64,000 nt of DNA from Flavobacterium sp. LPB0248 (GTDB taxonomy: Bacteria; Bacteroidota; Bacteroidia; Flavobacteriales; Flavobacteriaceae), in the NCBI RefSeq assembly GCF_013388355.1, contig NZ_CP058246.1, forward strand, positions 1,240,001-1,304,000, read 5' to 3'. The notes beneath the pieces were generated by a model, which had not been told where the DNA came from, searched no databases, and saw nothing but the letters and a program-made list of their open reading frames with translations. Shown one piece after another: positions 16,719-25,254 of this stretch. The first letter of the stretch is position 1; the number at the start of each line of letters is the position of its first letter. The translations under genes were made by a program, and so were the position numbers.

Positions 16719-17813
16719 TTATCTTGACTCAAAATGTCTAAATGTTTGCCAATATTTGTCTTTATAAATTTCGTAGCTAATTTCAAAAACGCCATCGTAT
16801 TCTTTGATTAAGTCATCGGCAACTTTGGTTGGTTTTCTAAAATCTTTACAAGCAAAAAAGATTTCTCTTTTATTGTCAGCTGTTTCTCTCCCGATATTCA
16901 AATATCCATCAGAATCTGGCAAAATTTGTATTATTTCTTCTTCAATACTATCTAATAATTTATAGGTTTTTTCATCTGGAAGTCCGCCATTATCGCAGTC
17001 GTCAAACGGAATTGTCACAATAAAAATCCATGGGTGTGATGCTTTTTTATCCCACTGAATAAGTGTTGTATTGATTAAAGCTAAAACTATTGAGCCATCT
17101 TGTTTTTTACCTTCAAAATTAGCGTAGCTGTCATTTTCTGTATTATGCCTCGTGCCTTCGTATTTTTCAACGAATTCCTTTTCTCTCCAAATCAGGTAAT
17201 CTTTTAATTTTTCGATCGGAATTAATTCTTCCGAAATAGCATTAGAACCATTTATTTTCATGTTATCAATCAAAGTAACAGAATGCAGTTCTCCTAAATA
17301 ATTGTCTAAGAAAATATAAACACCGTTTACTATAGCTTGACGTTTTTCTTCAACGAAATCATCATAAATAACTGTTAAGTCTATTTCGTCTGGATATCCT
17401 TCATGAATATTTGGATAAAATCTCAAATTGTCTTTATTGAATTGGAATCCTTCGTAATCGATTCCTATATCTTTGATATCCGATGCTGGTTTTAATGCCG
17501 TAATTTTCCAGCCTTCAATTTTAGGAGCTGCATTTACCAATTCTTCAATTGCATAAATATTTCTAATTGCTCCGTCCGGCGTTAAGATTAACTCGACTGT
17601 GTTATCGTCTAACATTCCTGTCAAGAAATAAATTCCGCTGTGAATTTCATCCAGTTTTGGCGCCAGTTTTTCAAAAAAATCTTGATGGATGTTTTGTCTG
17701 TCTTTTACAATTTTAAAAAATTCTTTTTCATGTTTTAAAAACCAATTCCAAAAATCAGCATTAGATTGTATTAAAGCTTCTTTTTTGCCCAATATTTTAT
17801 CGAGAAAACCCAT
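16719..17813 (-). CDS. DUF695 domain-containing protein
   Basis: This is a 364-residue soluble protein without signal peptide. The C-terminal part (about residues 225-360), with ASHPWIFIVTIPFDDCDNGGLPDE, YLNIGRETADNKREIFFACKDF and a final DKYWQTFRHFE, fits the DUF695 family. The N-terminal part (NADFWNWFLKHEKEFFKIVKD) resembles the domain that often precedes it. No function is known for the family. It is flanked by terminators on both sides and seems to be a single-gene unit. The start MGFLDKILGKKE is clear. Confidence 0.75.
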   Translation of the reverse strand: MGFLDKILGKKEALIQSNADFWNWFLKHEKEFFKIVKDRQNIHQDFFEKLAPKLDEIHSGIYFLTGMLDDNTVELILTPDGAIRNIYAIEELVNAAPKIEGWKITALKPASDIKDIGIDYEGFQFNKDNLRFYPNIHEGYPDEIDLTVIYDDFVEEKRQAIVNGVYIFLDNYLGELHSVTLIDNMKINGSNAISEELIPIEKLKDYLIWREKEFVEKYEGTRHNTENDSYANFEGKKQDGSIVLALINTTLIQWDKKASHPWIFIVTIPFDDCDNGGLPDEKTYKLLDSIEEEIIQILPDSDGYLNIGRETADNKREIFFACKDFRKPTKVADDLIKEYDGVFEISYEIYKDKYWQTFRHFESR

Positions 17814-17907
17814 GTATTACTAATTAAATTTAAAATTTTACTGAAAACAAACTTAAGGAAAAGTGTTTTTAAAACATAAGAATATTTCTATAAAAAATCC
17901 AAAAAAC

Positions 17908-17942
17908 AAAAAGCCGTTATGAAGTACTCAGAACGGCTTTTC
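17908..17942 (-). terminator. terminator after the amino-acid permease gene
   Basis: AAAAAGCCGTT and AACGGCTTTT form a stem with a 13-nt loop, 18 bp after the permease stop codon. The stem is nearly the same as that of the terminator at 16678. Confidence 0.82.
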
Positions 17943-17959
17943 TATAAAAATTTTACTTT

Positions 17960-19894
17960 TTAAACTATATTTTCAGTATTCAATTTACTATTTTTTCGAC
18001 TGTAGCCAAAATAAATCAGCAATCCGATTATTAACCAAACTGTAAAATAAATCCAGTTCCAAACGCTTAATTCGGCCATCATATACAGACAGCAGATTAA
18101 TCCTAAAAGCGGAATTAAAGACAGATTTTTTCTGAAAGCCCAAACAGCTAATCCAACCAAAACCAATAAGAATATCCACATTGGAATTTTGTGTTTGAAT
18201 AAGCTAAATCCTGACTCATATTTTGCAGAATCAGCAATTGGCAATCCTTTTACAACCTCAGCATATTTTACTTCGTCGTCTTGGTATTGTCCCAATAAAT
18301 GTTCTAAATCTGAAGTTTCAGCTGTTTTATTGTTTACTTCGATACTCTCTAAATAGTTAAAAACCTGCTCTGATTCTGATTTATCTAAAGAAGTCACAAT
18401 TGATGTTGCATCGTAAATCTGCGGATCGTTATTAATAAACGCCATTGTAGCTTTATTGTTGAAAGCAAAAGCATAATACAATCCTGCAATCATTAAAGCT
18501 GGCAGAATAAATTTTGAATTGATATAAGGTGTTTTGAATTTTCCTCTTGGAATTTCAGGTTTGTTTTGTAAAACTAAAACTCCAGCACAAACCAACACAA
18601 AAGCAAATAAAGTTCCGATACTACATAAATCGGTTACCATTGTCAGGTTTAAGAATAACGCTGGAACTGCTACTACAAATCCTGTAACAATAGTTGCGAA
18701 AGATGGTGTCTTGAATTTTGGGTGAACGGTAGAAAACTTCTTTGGCAATAAACCATCACGGCTCATACTCATCCAGATACGTGGCTGTCCCATCTGGAAA
18801 ACCAATAAAACGCTCGCCATAGCTACTACTGCACTTACAGCAATAATTCCAGACATCCATTTTAAATTTAATTTATCGAAAACAAATGCAAGAGGATCTC
18901 CAACATTTAATTCATGATATTTTACCATTCCTGTCAAAACCAAAGCGATAGCTATATAAAGAATCGTACAAATAATAATTGCCCACATCATTCCGCGTGG
19001 TAAATCACGTTGCGGATTTTTACATTCTTCGGCAGTGGTCGAAATCGCATCAAAACCAATATAAGCAAAGAAAACAGCAGAAACTCCTTTTAAAACTCCG
19101 CTAACACCATTTGGAGCAAACGGATCCCAGTTTGCTGTATCTACATAAAAAATCCCGACTGCAATAACTAAAAGAACCACACAAAGTTTTACTACAACCA
19201 TTAAATTACTGGCGTTACGAGATTCCTTCATTCCTCTGTAAACCAAAGCTGTAATCAGAATAATGATGAATAATGCTGGTATATCGGTTACGAAATGAAA
19301 AGATCCAATTGTTGGCGCAGTTGTCCAAGCAGTATGCGCTTGCTGTAAAGCAACACTTAAATTTTCGAATGATTTACCACCACGCATTAAGGCCTCGGCA
19401 TCGTTAAATCCGTTTGAAGCAGTTAGGTAATCCATCTGAATCCATTGTGGTAAATGAATGCCACCACTTTGTAGAAGTCCCGTGAAATAATCACTCCACG
19501 ATATGGCGACGGTTATATTTCCAACGGCATATTCCATGATTAAAGCCCAACCAATTATCCAAGCAATTAATTCGCCAAAAGCAACATACGAATAGGTATA
19601 AGCACTTCCTGAAACTGGAACCATCGAAGCAAATTCTGCATAAGCAAAAGCAGCAAAACTACACGCCAAAGCAGTAAATAAGAATAAGAAAATTACAGCT
19701 GGTCCTCCATCTGCACTGGCTTTTCCAATAGTACTAAAAATTCCCGCTCCAACAATAGCCGCTATTCCAAAAGCCGTTAAATCCCTAGTTGTCAAGTGTT
19801 TTCCTAATGCATTATGACCGTCTGTTTCGTTCTGTGCAACCTGCTTCAGAATATCCTGTACTGTTTTCTTTCGGAATAAACTTGAAAATGCCAT
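17960..19894 (-). CDS. APC-superfamily cationic amino-acid permease
   Basis: This is a 644-residue inner-membrane permease. The N-terminal LTTRDLTAFGIAAIVGAGIFSTIGKAS is the APC consensus around the first transmembrane helix. AFAYAEFASMVPVSGSAYTYSYVAFGELIAWIIGWALIMEY and FFAYIGFDAISTTAEECKNPQRDLPRG are typical of the CAT (SLC7A1-like) group of cationic amino-acid transporters. About 12-14 hydrophobic helices are visible. A soluble loop of about 90 residues (NNDPQIYDATSI to KYESGFS, near residues 490-560) interrupts the last helices. Substrate specificity is a family-level guess. It is a single-gene unit with its own terminator. Confidence 0.9.
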   Translation of the reverse strand: MAFSSLFRKKTVQDILKQVAQNETDGHNALGKHLTTRDLTAFGIAAIVGAGIFSTIGKASADGGPAVIFLFLFTALACSFAAFAYAEFASMVPVSGSAYTYSYVAFGELIAWIIGWALIMEYAVGNITVAISWSDYFTGLLQSGGIHLPQWIQMDYLTASNGFNDAEALMRGGKSFENLSVALQQAHTAWTTAPTIGSFHFVTDIPALFIIILITALVYRGMKESRNASNLMVVVKLCVVLLVIAVGIFYVDTANWDPFAPNGVSGVLKGVSAVFFAYIGFDAISTTAEECKNPQRDLPRGMMWAIIICTILYIAIALVLTGMVKYHELNVGDPLAFVFDKLNLKWMSGIIAVSAVVAMASVLLVFQMGQPRIWMSMSRDGLLPKKFSTVHPKFKTPSFATIVTGFVVAVPALFLNLTMVTDLCSIGTLFAFVLVCAGVLVLQNKPEIPRGKFKTPYINSKFILPALMIAGLYYAFAFNNKATMAFINNDPQIYDATSIVTSLDKSESEQVFNYLESIEVNNKTAETSDLEHLLGQYQDDEVKYAEVVKGLPIADSAKYESGFSLFKHKIPMWIFLLVLVGLAVWAFRKNLSLIPLLGLICCLYMMAELSVWNWIYFTVWLIIGLLIYFGYSRKNSKLNTENIV

Positions 19895-20221
19895 ATAATG
19901 TTTTGCTGTTATAAATTAATTTAATTCAGTTCTTTTTGTTTTATTTTGCAAATAATGCAAAAATTATCTTGATTTCAAATATATAAAACGATTTTGTTTT
20001 CGATGAAGTTTTTTTCGCCACGAATTCGCGAATTATTTTTTCTATCTGTGTTTATATTTTTCTCTCGCAGATTTAGCAGATATAGCTGATTTTTATTGGT
20101 GAGAAGATTACACCAATCTTTAATAAAATTAAATCTGCTCAATCTGCCAAATCTGCGTGAAACAAAATCATTCTAATCTTAATAATCTGTCGCAAAAAAT
20201 CTAAAATCTACAGTCTAAAAT
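19895..20221. other. intergenic region made of repeats
   Basis: This 327-bp spacer between two minus-strand genes has no gene. It carries a family A arm (GCCACGAATTCGCGAATT, 20017-20034), a complete family B inverted repeat (20061-20163) and AAATCTAAAATCTA simple repeats up to the stop codon of the next gene. Confidence 0.75.
20061..20163. repeat. interspersed inverted repeat (family B), copy 2
   Basis: CTCTCGCAGATTTAGCAGAT on the left and AATCTGCCAAATCTGCGTGA on the right are inverted copies. The inner ATTGGTG(A)GA / TTACACCAAT also pairs. It is related to the copy at 12327-12416. Confidence 0.7.
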
Positions 20222-23131
20222 CTAAAATTTAAGGCAGTTTCTCAAAATACTAACCGGATGTTGCGCCTCACGTTTTGTCCCGTCGTAAATTTGATGACGA
20301 CAGCTCGTTCCTGCAGCAGCTATTTTTACGTTTTCGGCCGTATTACGCACTTTTGGAAAAAGCGTATCCTCTCCCATTTGCATACTCACTTGATAATGCT
20401 CTTTTTCATAACCAAAAGAACCCGCCATTCCGCAACAACCCGAATTGTAAATCGTAACTGTATTATTTTTAGGAAGATTCAGCATTGCGAAAGTCGCTTC
20501 AACAGAACTTAATGACTTTTGATGACAATGCCCGTGAATTTTAATTTCTTTCGCTTCATCTGAGAATGAATCTGGAGTTATTTTTCCGTCGATGATTTCT
20601 TTCTTGAAGAATTCTTCAATCGTAAAAGCATTTTGCGAAATACGTTCTGCATTTTCTTTATCCAATGCCAATCGCAAATATTCATCCCTAAAAGTCAAAA
20701 TCGCCGAAGGTTCAATTCCAATTAATGGCGTATTGCTCGAAATCAAATCTTTGAAAATATTGATATTGATATCCGTGATCTTTTTCGCTTCTTCCAGAAA
20801 TCCTTTAGATAAATAAGTTCTTCCGCTTTCTTCGTGATTTACGATTAAAACTTCGTAACCTAATTTCGTCAATAATTCAAAAGCATCAATTCCGATATTT
20901 ACGTCGTAATAATTCGTGAATTCATCTACAAACAAATACAATTGTCCGTTTGTAAAATCTCCGTTTTTAGGTTTGTTATTTTCATACCATTTTCTAAACG
21001 TCTTTTTCGCCAAAAGCGGCACTTGCCTTTCAGGCGCAATTCCCATTGTTTTCTTCACCAAAGACTGATTCGAAATAAAATTCGTAATCGACGGAAACAA
21101 ACTTCCCATTTTATTCAATTTGGCGTTATTCGCAAAAATCTTATTTCTGGTCGAAAATCCGTTTGCTTTTTGATATTGATATAAAAATTCCGCTTTAAGA
21201 GTCGCAACGTCCACATTACTTGGACATTCGCTGGCGCAGGCTTTACAGCTTACACACAACTCAAAAACTTCGTATAATTCTTTCTGGTCAAATTTGTTTT
21301 CTTTTTCAGAATATGTCAAATATTCACGTAATGCATTTGCTCTCGCACGAGTCGTTTCTTTCTCGTTTCTAGTTGCACGATAACTCGGACACATCGCTCC
21401 GCCTGCCGATGGCATTTTTCGGCAATCACCAGAACCGTTGCATTTTTCAGCAGCACGCAAAATTCCTAAACTGTCTGAGAAATCCTGAAACGTTTTAATA
21501 TCTGGTTCTACCCTTCCCGAAACTACACGATGATTTTCGTCCATTTTCAAAGCGTTGACAATCTTCCCGATATTTAAAACCGAATTCGGGTCAAACGCCA
21601 ATTTGATTCTTTTCAGCAATTCGTAATTCTTATCGCCAATTATAAACGGAATAAACTCACCGCGCACGATTCCGTCGCCGTGTTCACCACTTAGCGAACC
21701 TCTATATTTTTTTACCAAATGCGCTACTTCGGTCGCAATGGTTCTAAATAATTTTAGATCTTCCGTTTTCTTCAAATTCAAAACGGGACGCAAATGCAAT
21801 TCTCCCGCACCCGCATGCGCGTAATAAATCGCTTCTTGTCCGTGGCGTAACATCATTGCCGAAAATTCTGCAATATACGCTGGTAAATCGCTTAATTCTA
21901 CTGCTGTATCTTCTATAGAATCAGCTGCTTTATCATCACCTACAATACTTCCTAAAAGTCCAAGACCTGCTTTTCTCAATTCATTGGCTTTGTCAATATC
22001 AGCTCCAAATAACTTAACGCTAGCATATCCAAAATTGTGTTTCTCTAAATCGGCAATTAAATCATTCGCTTGATTTTCGGCATCTTCTAAAGTGTGCGAA
22101 GCGACTTCAAAAAGCATAATTGCTTTTGGTTCGCCAACCAAAAAGAAACGGTTTTTAATATGTTCACGATTCGTTTTCGTACAATCCAAAATCGTGTCAT
22201 CAATCATTTCGCAAGTGTACAAATGATGTTTCATAGCCACCACAACAGATTCCAAAGATTCCTGAATCGTATGATAATGCGCCACCACCATAATACTGTG
22301 AGGTGGCGGTAAATCGTCAACTTTTAAAGTGATTTCGGTTGTAAAAGCTAAGGTTCCTTCGCTTCCGCAAAGCAATTTTCCAAGGTTTATTGTGGGTTCA
22401 GTTCCGCCAAATAATTCTGACTTTAATAGAATATCAACAGCGTAACCCGTATTTCGTCTGTGAATTTCTGGTTTCGGAAACTCTTTTATAATTTCTTCCT
22501 GATTTTCTTTTACCGAAAGTTCGTCGTAAACGCTTTTGTAGATTTTATTTTCTAAAGAATCTCCTTTGGTTTTCTCGATAAATTCCGCTGAAGTCAATTC
22601 GCCAAAAGCCACTTCAGTTCCGTCGCTCAAAATCGCTTTTACCTCAGCAATTTTATCACGCGTAACACCGTAACGAATTGAAGTTGTTCCAGAGGAATTA
22701 TTTCCAACCATTCCGCCAATCATGGCGCGGTTTGAAGTCGATGTAATTGGCGCAAAGAAAACACCATGAGGTTTCAAAAATAAATTCAATTCATCGCGGA
22801 TAACGCCTGGCTGAACCGTAACCGTTTTTTTCTCAGCATTGTAACCCAATATTTTGGTAAAATGTTTAGAAACATCCACCACAAGTCCGTCTCCAACCGC
22901 TTGTCCTGCCAATGAAGTTCCTGCAGTTCTTGGCGTAATCGAAATATTATGTTTTCCCGCAAAGCGAATTAACTTGCTAATATCAGCTGTAGATTTAGGC
23001 AAAGCCACCGCATTTGGCAGAATCCGATACACCGACGCATCTGTCGAATAAAGTGTTTTATGAAGATCATCGTATAAAAGTGTGCCTTCGAGTTCGCTGG
23101 CTAATTGCTCTAAATCCTTAAGTATTGACAT
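20222..23131 (-). CDS. FAD-linked oxidase / Fe-S / cysteine-rich domain fusion
   Basis: This 969-residue protein is probably a membrane-associated 2-hydroxyacid (for example D-lactate or glycolate) dehydrogenase that feeds electrons to the respiratory chain. Domains in order: FAD_binding_4 (ITPRTAGTSLAGQAVGDGLVVD; GGMVGNNSSGTTSIRYG), FAD-oxidase C-terminal domain (YYAHAGAGELHLRPVL; SGEHGDGIVRG), a ferredoxin-like 4Fe-4S part (CNGSGDCR...CPSY, then CVSCKACASECPSNVD) and a cysteine-rich CCG domain (HGHCHQKSL; NSGCCGMAGSFGYE; AGTSCRHQI). All cluster ligands are present. The single-chain layout corresponds to a GlcD+GlcF or Dld-II-type fusion. The true substrate is not evident. It stands alone on its strand. 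Confidence 0.9.
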   Translation of the reverse strand: MSILKDLEQLASELEGTLLYDDLHKTLYSTDASVYRILPNAVALPKSTADISKLIRFAGKHNISITPRTAGTSLAGQAVGDGLVVDVSKHFTKILGYNAEKKTVTVQPGVIRDELNLFLKPHGVFFAPITSTSNRAMIGGMVGNNSSGTTSIRYGVTRDKIAEVKAILSDGTEVAFGELTSAEFIEKTKGDSLENKIYKSVYDELSVKENQEEIIKEFPKPEIHRRNTGYAVDILLKSELFGGTEPTINLGKLLCGSEGTLAFTTEITLKVDDLPPPHSIMVVAHYHTIQESLESVVVAMKHHLYTCEMIDDTILDCTKTNREHIKNRFFLVGEPKAIMLFEVASHTLEDAENQANDLIADLEKHNFGYASVKLFGADIDKANELRKAGLGLLGSIVGDDKAADSIEDTAVELSDLPAYIAEFSAMMLRHGQEAIYYAHAGAGELHLRPVLNLKKTEDLKLFRTIATEVAHLVKKYRGSLSGEHGDGIVRGEFIPFIIGDKNYELLKRIKLAFDPNSVLNIGKIVNALKMDENHRVVSGRVEPDIKTFQDFSDSLGILRAAEKCNGSGDCRKMPSAGGAMCPSYRATRNEKETTRARANALREYLTYSEKENKFDQKELYEVFELCVSCKACASECPSNVDVATLKAEFLYQYQKANGFSTRNKIFANNAKLNKMGSLFPSITNFISNQSLVKKTMGIAPERQVPLLAKKTFRKWYENNKPKNGDFTNGQLYLFVDEFTNYYDVNIGIDAFELLTKLGYEVLIVNHEESGRTYLSKGFLEEAKKITDININIFKDLISSNTPLIGIEPSAILTFRDEYLRLALDKENAERISQNAFTIEEFFKKEIIDGKITPDSFSDEAKEIKIHGHCHQKSLSSVEATFAMLNLPKNNTVTIYNSGCCGMAGSFGYEKEHYQVSMQMGEDTLFPKVRNTAENVKIAAAGTSCRHQIYDGTKREAQHPVSILRNCLKF

Positions 23132-23364
23132 TCTTGCTTTCTTTTGAAATACAAAAATAGTTATTTTTTTAGGTTCAAAGGTTCAGAGTTACAAAGTGAC
23201 AAAGGTTTTCTTTGAGATTGTTTTTGAATTGGAATTTGGGATTTCTTTTTTGGAATTCTAATTAGAAGCTATTTCCTGCTGTCCGCTATATCTTTTGTGG
23301 TGAACCCCACCACAAAAGGATGCCGCTCCCATTAGGGCTAGGGCATTTGGTTTCATAAGAAGGT
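23132..23364. other. intergenic region with interspersed repeat family E
   Basis: No gene is seen. An AAAGGTTCAGAGTTACAAAG simple repeat at about 23172-23200 is followed by the family E element at 23263-23346. Confidence 0.7.
23263..23346. repeat. 84-bp repeat element with central hairpin (family E)
   Basis: It runs from AGAAGCTATTTCCTGCTGTC through CCGCTATAT, a perfect hairpin CTTTTGTGGTG-AACCC-CACCACAAAAG (about 23292-23318), to GGATGCCGCTCCC and AGGGCTAGGGCAT. It has the look of the GCCCTAGCCC...GCGGACAGCAGG element I associate with Flavobacterium genomes. A shrunken copy with both ends but no hairpin lies at 10946-10967. Confidence 0.75.
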
Positions 23365-23799
23365 TTATTGAAGAAAAAAAGATTCCTGAACAACTCTATA
23401 ACATTTAAAAACACATCCAAAAGCCTTTCCTTCAATCCTTTCGAAAGTCAACCATTCTAAAATTCCTTTATTTATAAGTTGGTAAAGTTCATACTCGATA
23501 TAATCTTCACTATAATTTAGTTTCTGATATTCTGGATGAGTTCTAATAAGCTCTGTAAGATCCCATTGTGTGAAAGTAATTTCATTTATTGAAATATCAT
23601 AAGTATAAATAATTCCATCTTTTTTAGCGGTGCATCCACTTCCATGAAAATAATATTCAATCCCCTCAATTGAACCTACTCTTTCAAAGAAAGTAATTGA
23701 AAACGAACATGGATTTATGTCTTTTTGGTATTTATCTTTTAATAAAGCTTCGAAGCTTCTAATAAATGTAATGTAGTCGGTTAAGATTTTTTCGATCAT
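23365..23799 (-). CDS. uncharacterised protein, DUF6896-like
   Basis: This is a 144-residue soluble protein. The start is set at MIEKILTDYITFIRS; a longer reading back to 23958 would run over the promoter and start of the divergent gene at 23871. It has a helical N-terminus, then FHGSGCTAKKDGIIYTYDISINE at about residues 57-79 and a mixed C-terminus. The HGxGC block reminds me of the DUF6896 family, but this is a weak match by eye. No function can be given. It is divergent from the next gene with only about 70 bp between them. Confidence 0.6.
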   Translation of the reverse strand: MIEKILTDYITFIRSFEALLKDKYQKDINPCSFSITFFERVGSIEGIEYYFHGSGCTAKKDGIIYTYDISINEITFTQWDLTELIRTHPEYQKLNYSEDYIEYELYQLINKGILEWLTFERIEGKAFGCVFKCYRVVQESFFLQ

Positions 23800-23870
23800 A
23801 ATTAAAAACAAATATCCAAAACTTTTTATATTTAGCCTGATTTTCTTTTTAAAATAATTCCAAAAATACA

Positions 23871-24767
23871 ATGGCAACAGACGGCGTAAAAATAATCGAT
23901 GGTGATTTAGCTCGAGATACTTACGAATCAATAATGGATTTATATGACAGCGACGCAACTATAGAAACCATTAAAAAAGAAATTCCTTTTATCATAGAAA
24001 ATTATGGCGACGATACCGATTTCTATCACGAAATTTTTGTAACTTCTTATGCACTTGCTTTTTGGGAAATTGGTGAATTAACCGAAGAAATTCTTGAAGA
24101 AGTAAAACGTGTTATTGAAATAAAAGCTGGGGTAAAAATCTGGACTGAGGAATGCGATGCCAATGAAGGCAAAAAAAGACAAAAAGAGCTTGATAAACTT
24201 TTAAAGAAAATAAGTCAGCCAAATTTAAAAGTTAGAAAAAGAAAAAAATACAGGATTATTAAAAATCTATATTTTCAGCCAAATGATTTGTTAACTTTCC
24301 AACTTTCAGACAATAATTATTATGCCGTAATTTGCGCCAAAGTTACACAACAAAGAGGACAATGTTCATATGATTTGGCTGTCACAACATATAAAGGCAT
24401 AAACAAGCCAACTGTTGAAGATTTAAAATCTTGTTTCATTTCTGGCAGAAAAATTCCTTCAACTTATAATTGGAAAACCATTTTAGAGCAACAACCAAAT
24501 GTAGATGAAATTTGGGAATATGCTAATCAAGATAATTTTTTATTTGGACTTTGCTATCATTTAGTAACTCATAGAGATATTATATCTTTTAAAGATAAAT
24601 TTGAAGTTATTGGTGCACTTAAAATTAAAGAAAGTTTCAAAAAAGATGGAAGTTATGGTTATGAATCTTCTTTTGATAGATTTGAAAACATATTTTCTGA
24701 TCTTGATAATCATATGAAAATATTTCGTGAAGAAAAATACCCTGTAACTTTACTTTGTGAATTTTAA
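23871..24767 (+). CDS. uncharacterised protein, possibly immunity-like
   Basis: This is a 298-residue soluble protein. The N-terminal half (about residues 1-115) is helical and acidic (DGDLARDTYESIMDLYDSD; YALAFWEIGELTEEILEEVK). A basic linker (VRKRKKYRII) leads into a beta-rich C-terminal domain (NDLLTFQLSDNNYYAVICAKV; FISGRKIPSTYNWK) whose start resembles immunity proteins of the Imm26 type found in polymorphic-toxin loci. No toxin gene is seen nearby, so this is a guess. The start MATDGVKIIDGD is supported by the AT-rich gap before it. Confidence 0.6.
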   Translation: MATDGVKIIDGDLARDTYESIMDLYDSDATIETIKKEIPFIIENYGDDTDFYHEIFVTSYALAFWEIGELTEEILEEVKRVIEIKAGVKIWTEECDANEGKKRQKELDKLLKKISQPNLKVRKRKKYRIIKNLYFQPNDLLTFQLSDNNYYAVICAKVTQQRGQCSYDLAVTTYKGINKPTVEDLKSCFISGRKIPSTYNWKTILEQQPNVDEIWEYANQDNFLFGLCYHLVTHRDIISFKDKFEVIGALKIKESFKKDGSYGYESSFDRFENIFSDLDNHMKIFREEKYPVTLLCEF

Positions 24768-24820
24768 AAATATATTATTTTTCTTACTTTTTGTCGTTTT
24801 TTTTGATACTTTTACAACTC

Positions 24821-24955
24821 TTAAACTACGACCTTAAGAACTAAATAGGCTTTGCCCTTGTATTATGTGGACGGTATCGGAAACGACCGTGGCGCTGTCG
24901 TAGGCGTTAGAACCACTAATTTACAAGGGTTTTATTATTTTAAAACTACGACTTT
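24821..24955. repeat. structured element between direct repeats
   Basis: TTAAACTACGACCTTA (24821-24836) recurs as TAAAACTACGACTTTA (24941-24956) 120 bp downstream. Between them CCCTTGTA (24855-24862) pairs with TACAAGGG (24922-24929). TTA and GTGG (24863-24870) pair with CCAC and TAA (24913-24919). Inside is a hairpin ACGGT-AT-CG-GAAA-CG-ACCGT (24871-24890) with a GAAA tetraloop. A small GCG stem follows. Local base composition is clearly more GC-rich than the flanks. It could be a small inserted element or a structured leader RNA of the next gene. Confidence 0.5.
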
Positions 24956-25189
24956 ATGAATGCAAACACAATTTCAAAACAAACCGAAATCAAGCTTTTG
25001 AATTTCTTCAACGACAGAATCGATCCTGTTGAAATGGCAAAAACATTAAGGCAAGTAAATTTTACACTCGCTTTATGCGTTTTGAGCGAACATGAAACAT
25101 TTCAAAGCGAAATCATCAAATTAAGAGACAGCTTTTACTGGCTCAATGAATTGGCTGAAACTTTAAATCCTTATTTGGAGCTGGAGTAA
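24956..25189 (+). CDS. small uncharacterised protein
   Basis: This 77-residue, mainly helical, soluble protein begins MNANTISKQTEIKLLNFFND and ends LNPYLELE. I do not recognise a family. It is preceded by the folded element at 24821-24955, whose second direct repeat abuts the start codon. It is followed immediately by a perfect terminator, so it is probably expressed as its own short unit or as the end of the unit starting at 23871. Coding character (no rare-codon runs, plausible composition) supports a real gene. Confidence 0.65.
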   Translation: MNANTISKQTEIKLLNFFNDRIDPVEMAKTLRQVNFTLALCVLSEHETFQSEIIKLRDSFYWLNELAETLNPYLELE

Positions 25190-25200
25190 AATTTAAAAAG

Positions 25201-25240
25201 AGAAACCCTCGATTTTAAAAATCGAGGGTTTCTGTTTTTT
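25201..25240. terminator. strong bidirectional terminator
   Basis: AGAAACCCTCGATTTT (25201-25216) and AAAATCGAGGGTTTCT (25217-25232) form a perfect 32-bp palindrome followed by a T run. It sits between two convergent genes. Confidence 0.9.
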
Positions 25241-25254
25241 TCTTCGAAAGCTGT

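Noticed and set aside
23800..23958. N-terminal extension of the DUF6896-like protein
   Set aside because: It would overlap the start and promoter of the divergent 298-residue gene and has a very basic, repeat-like composition.
24901..24920. Integron attC-like GGCGTTAGAA next to a folded region
   Set aside because: The matching inverse core (TTCTAAC type) is not found at the other end and no integrase is nearby, so an attC site is not supported.
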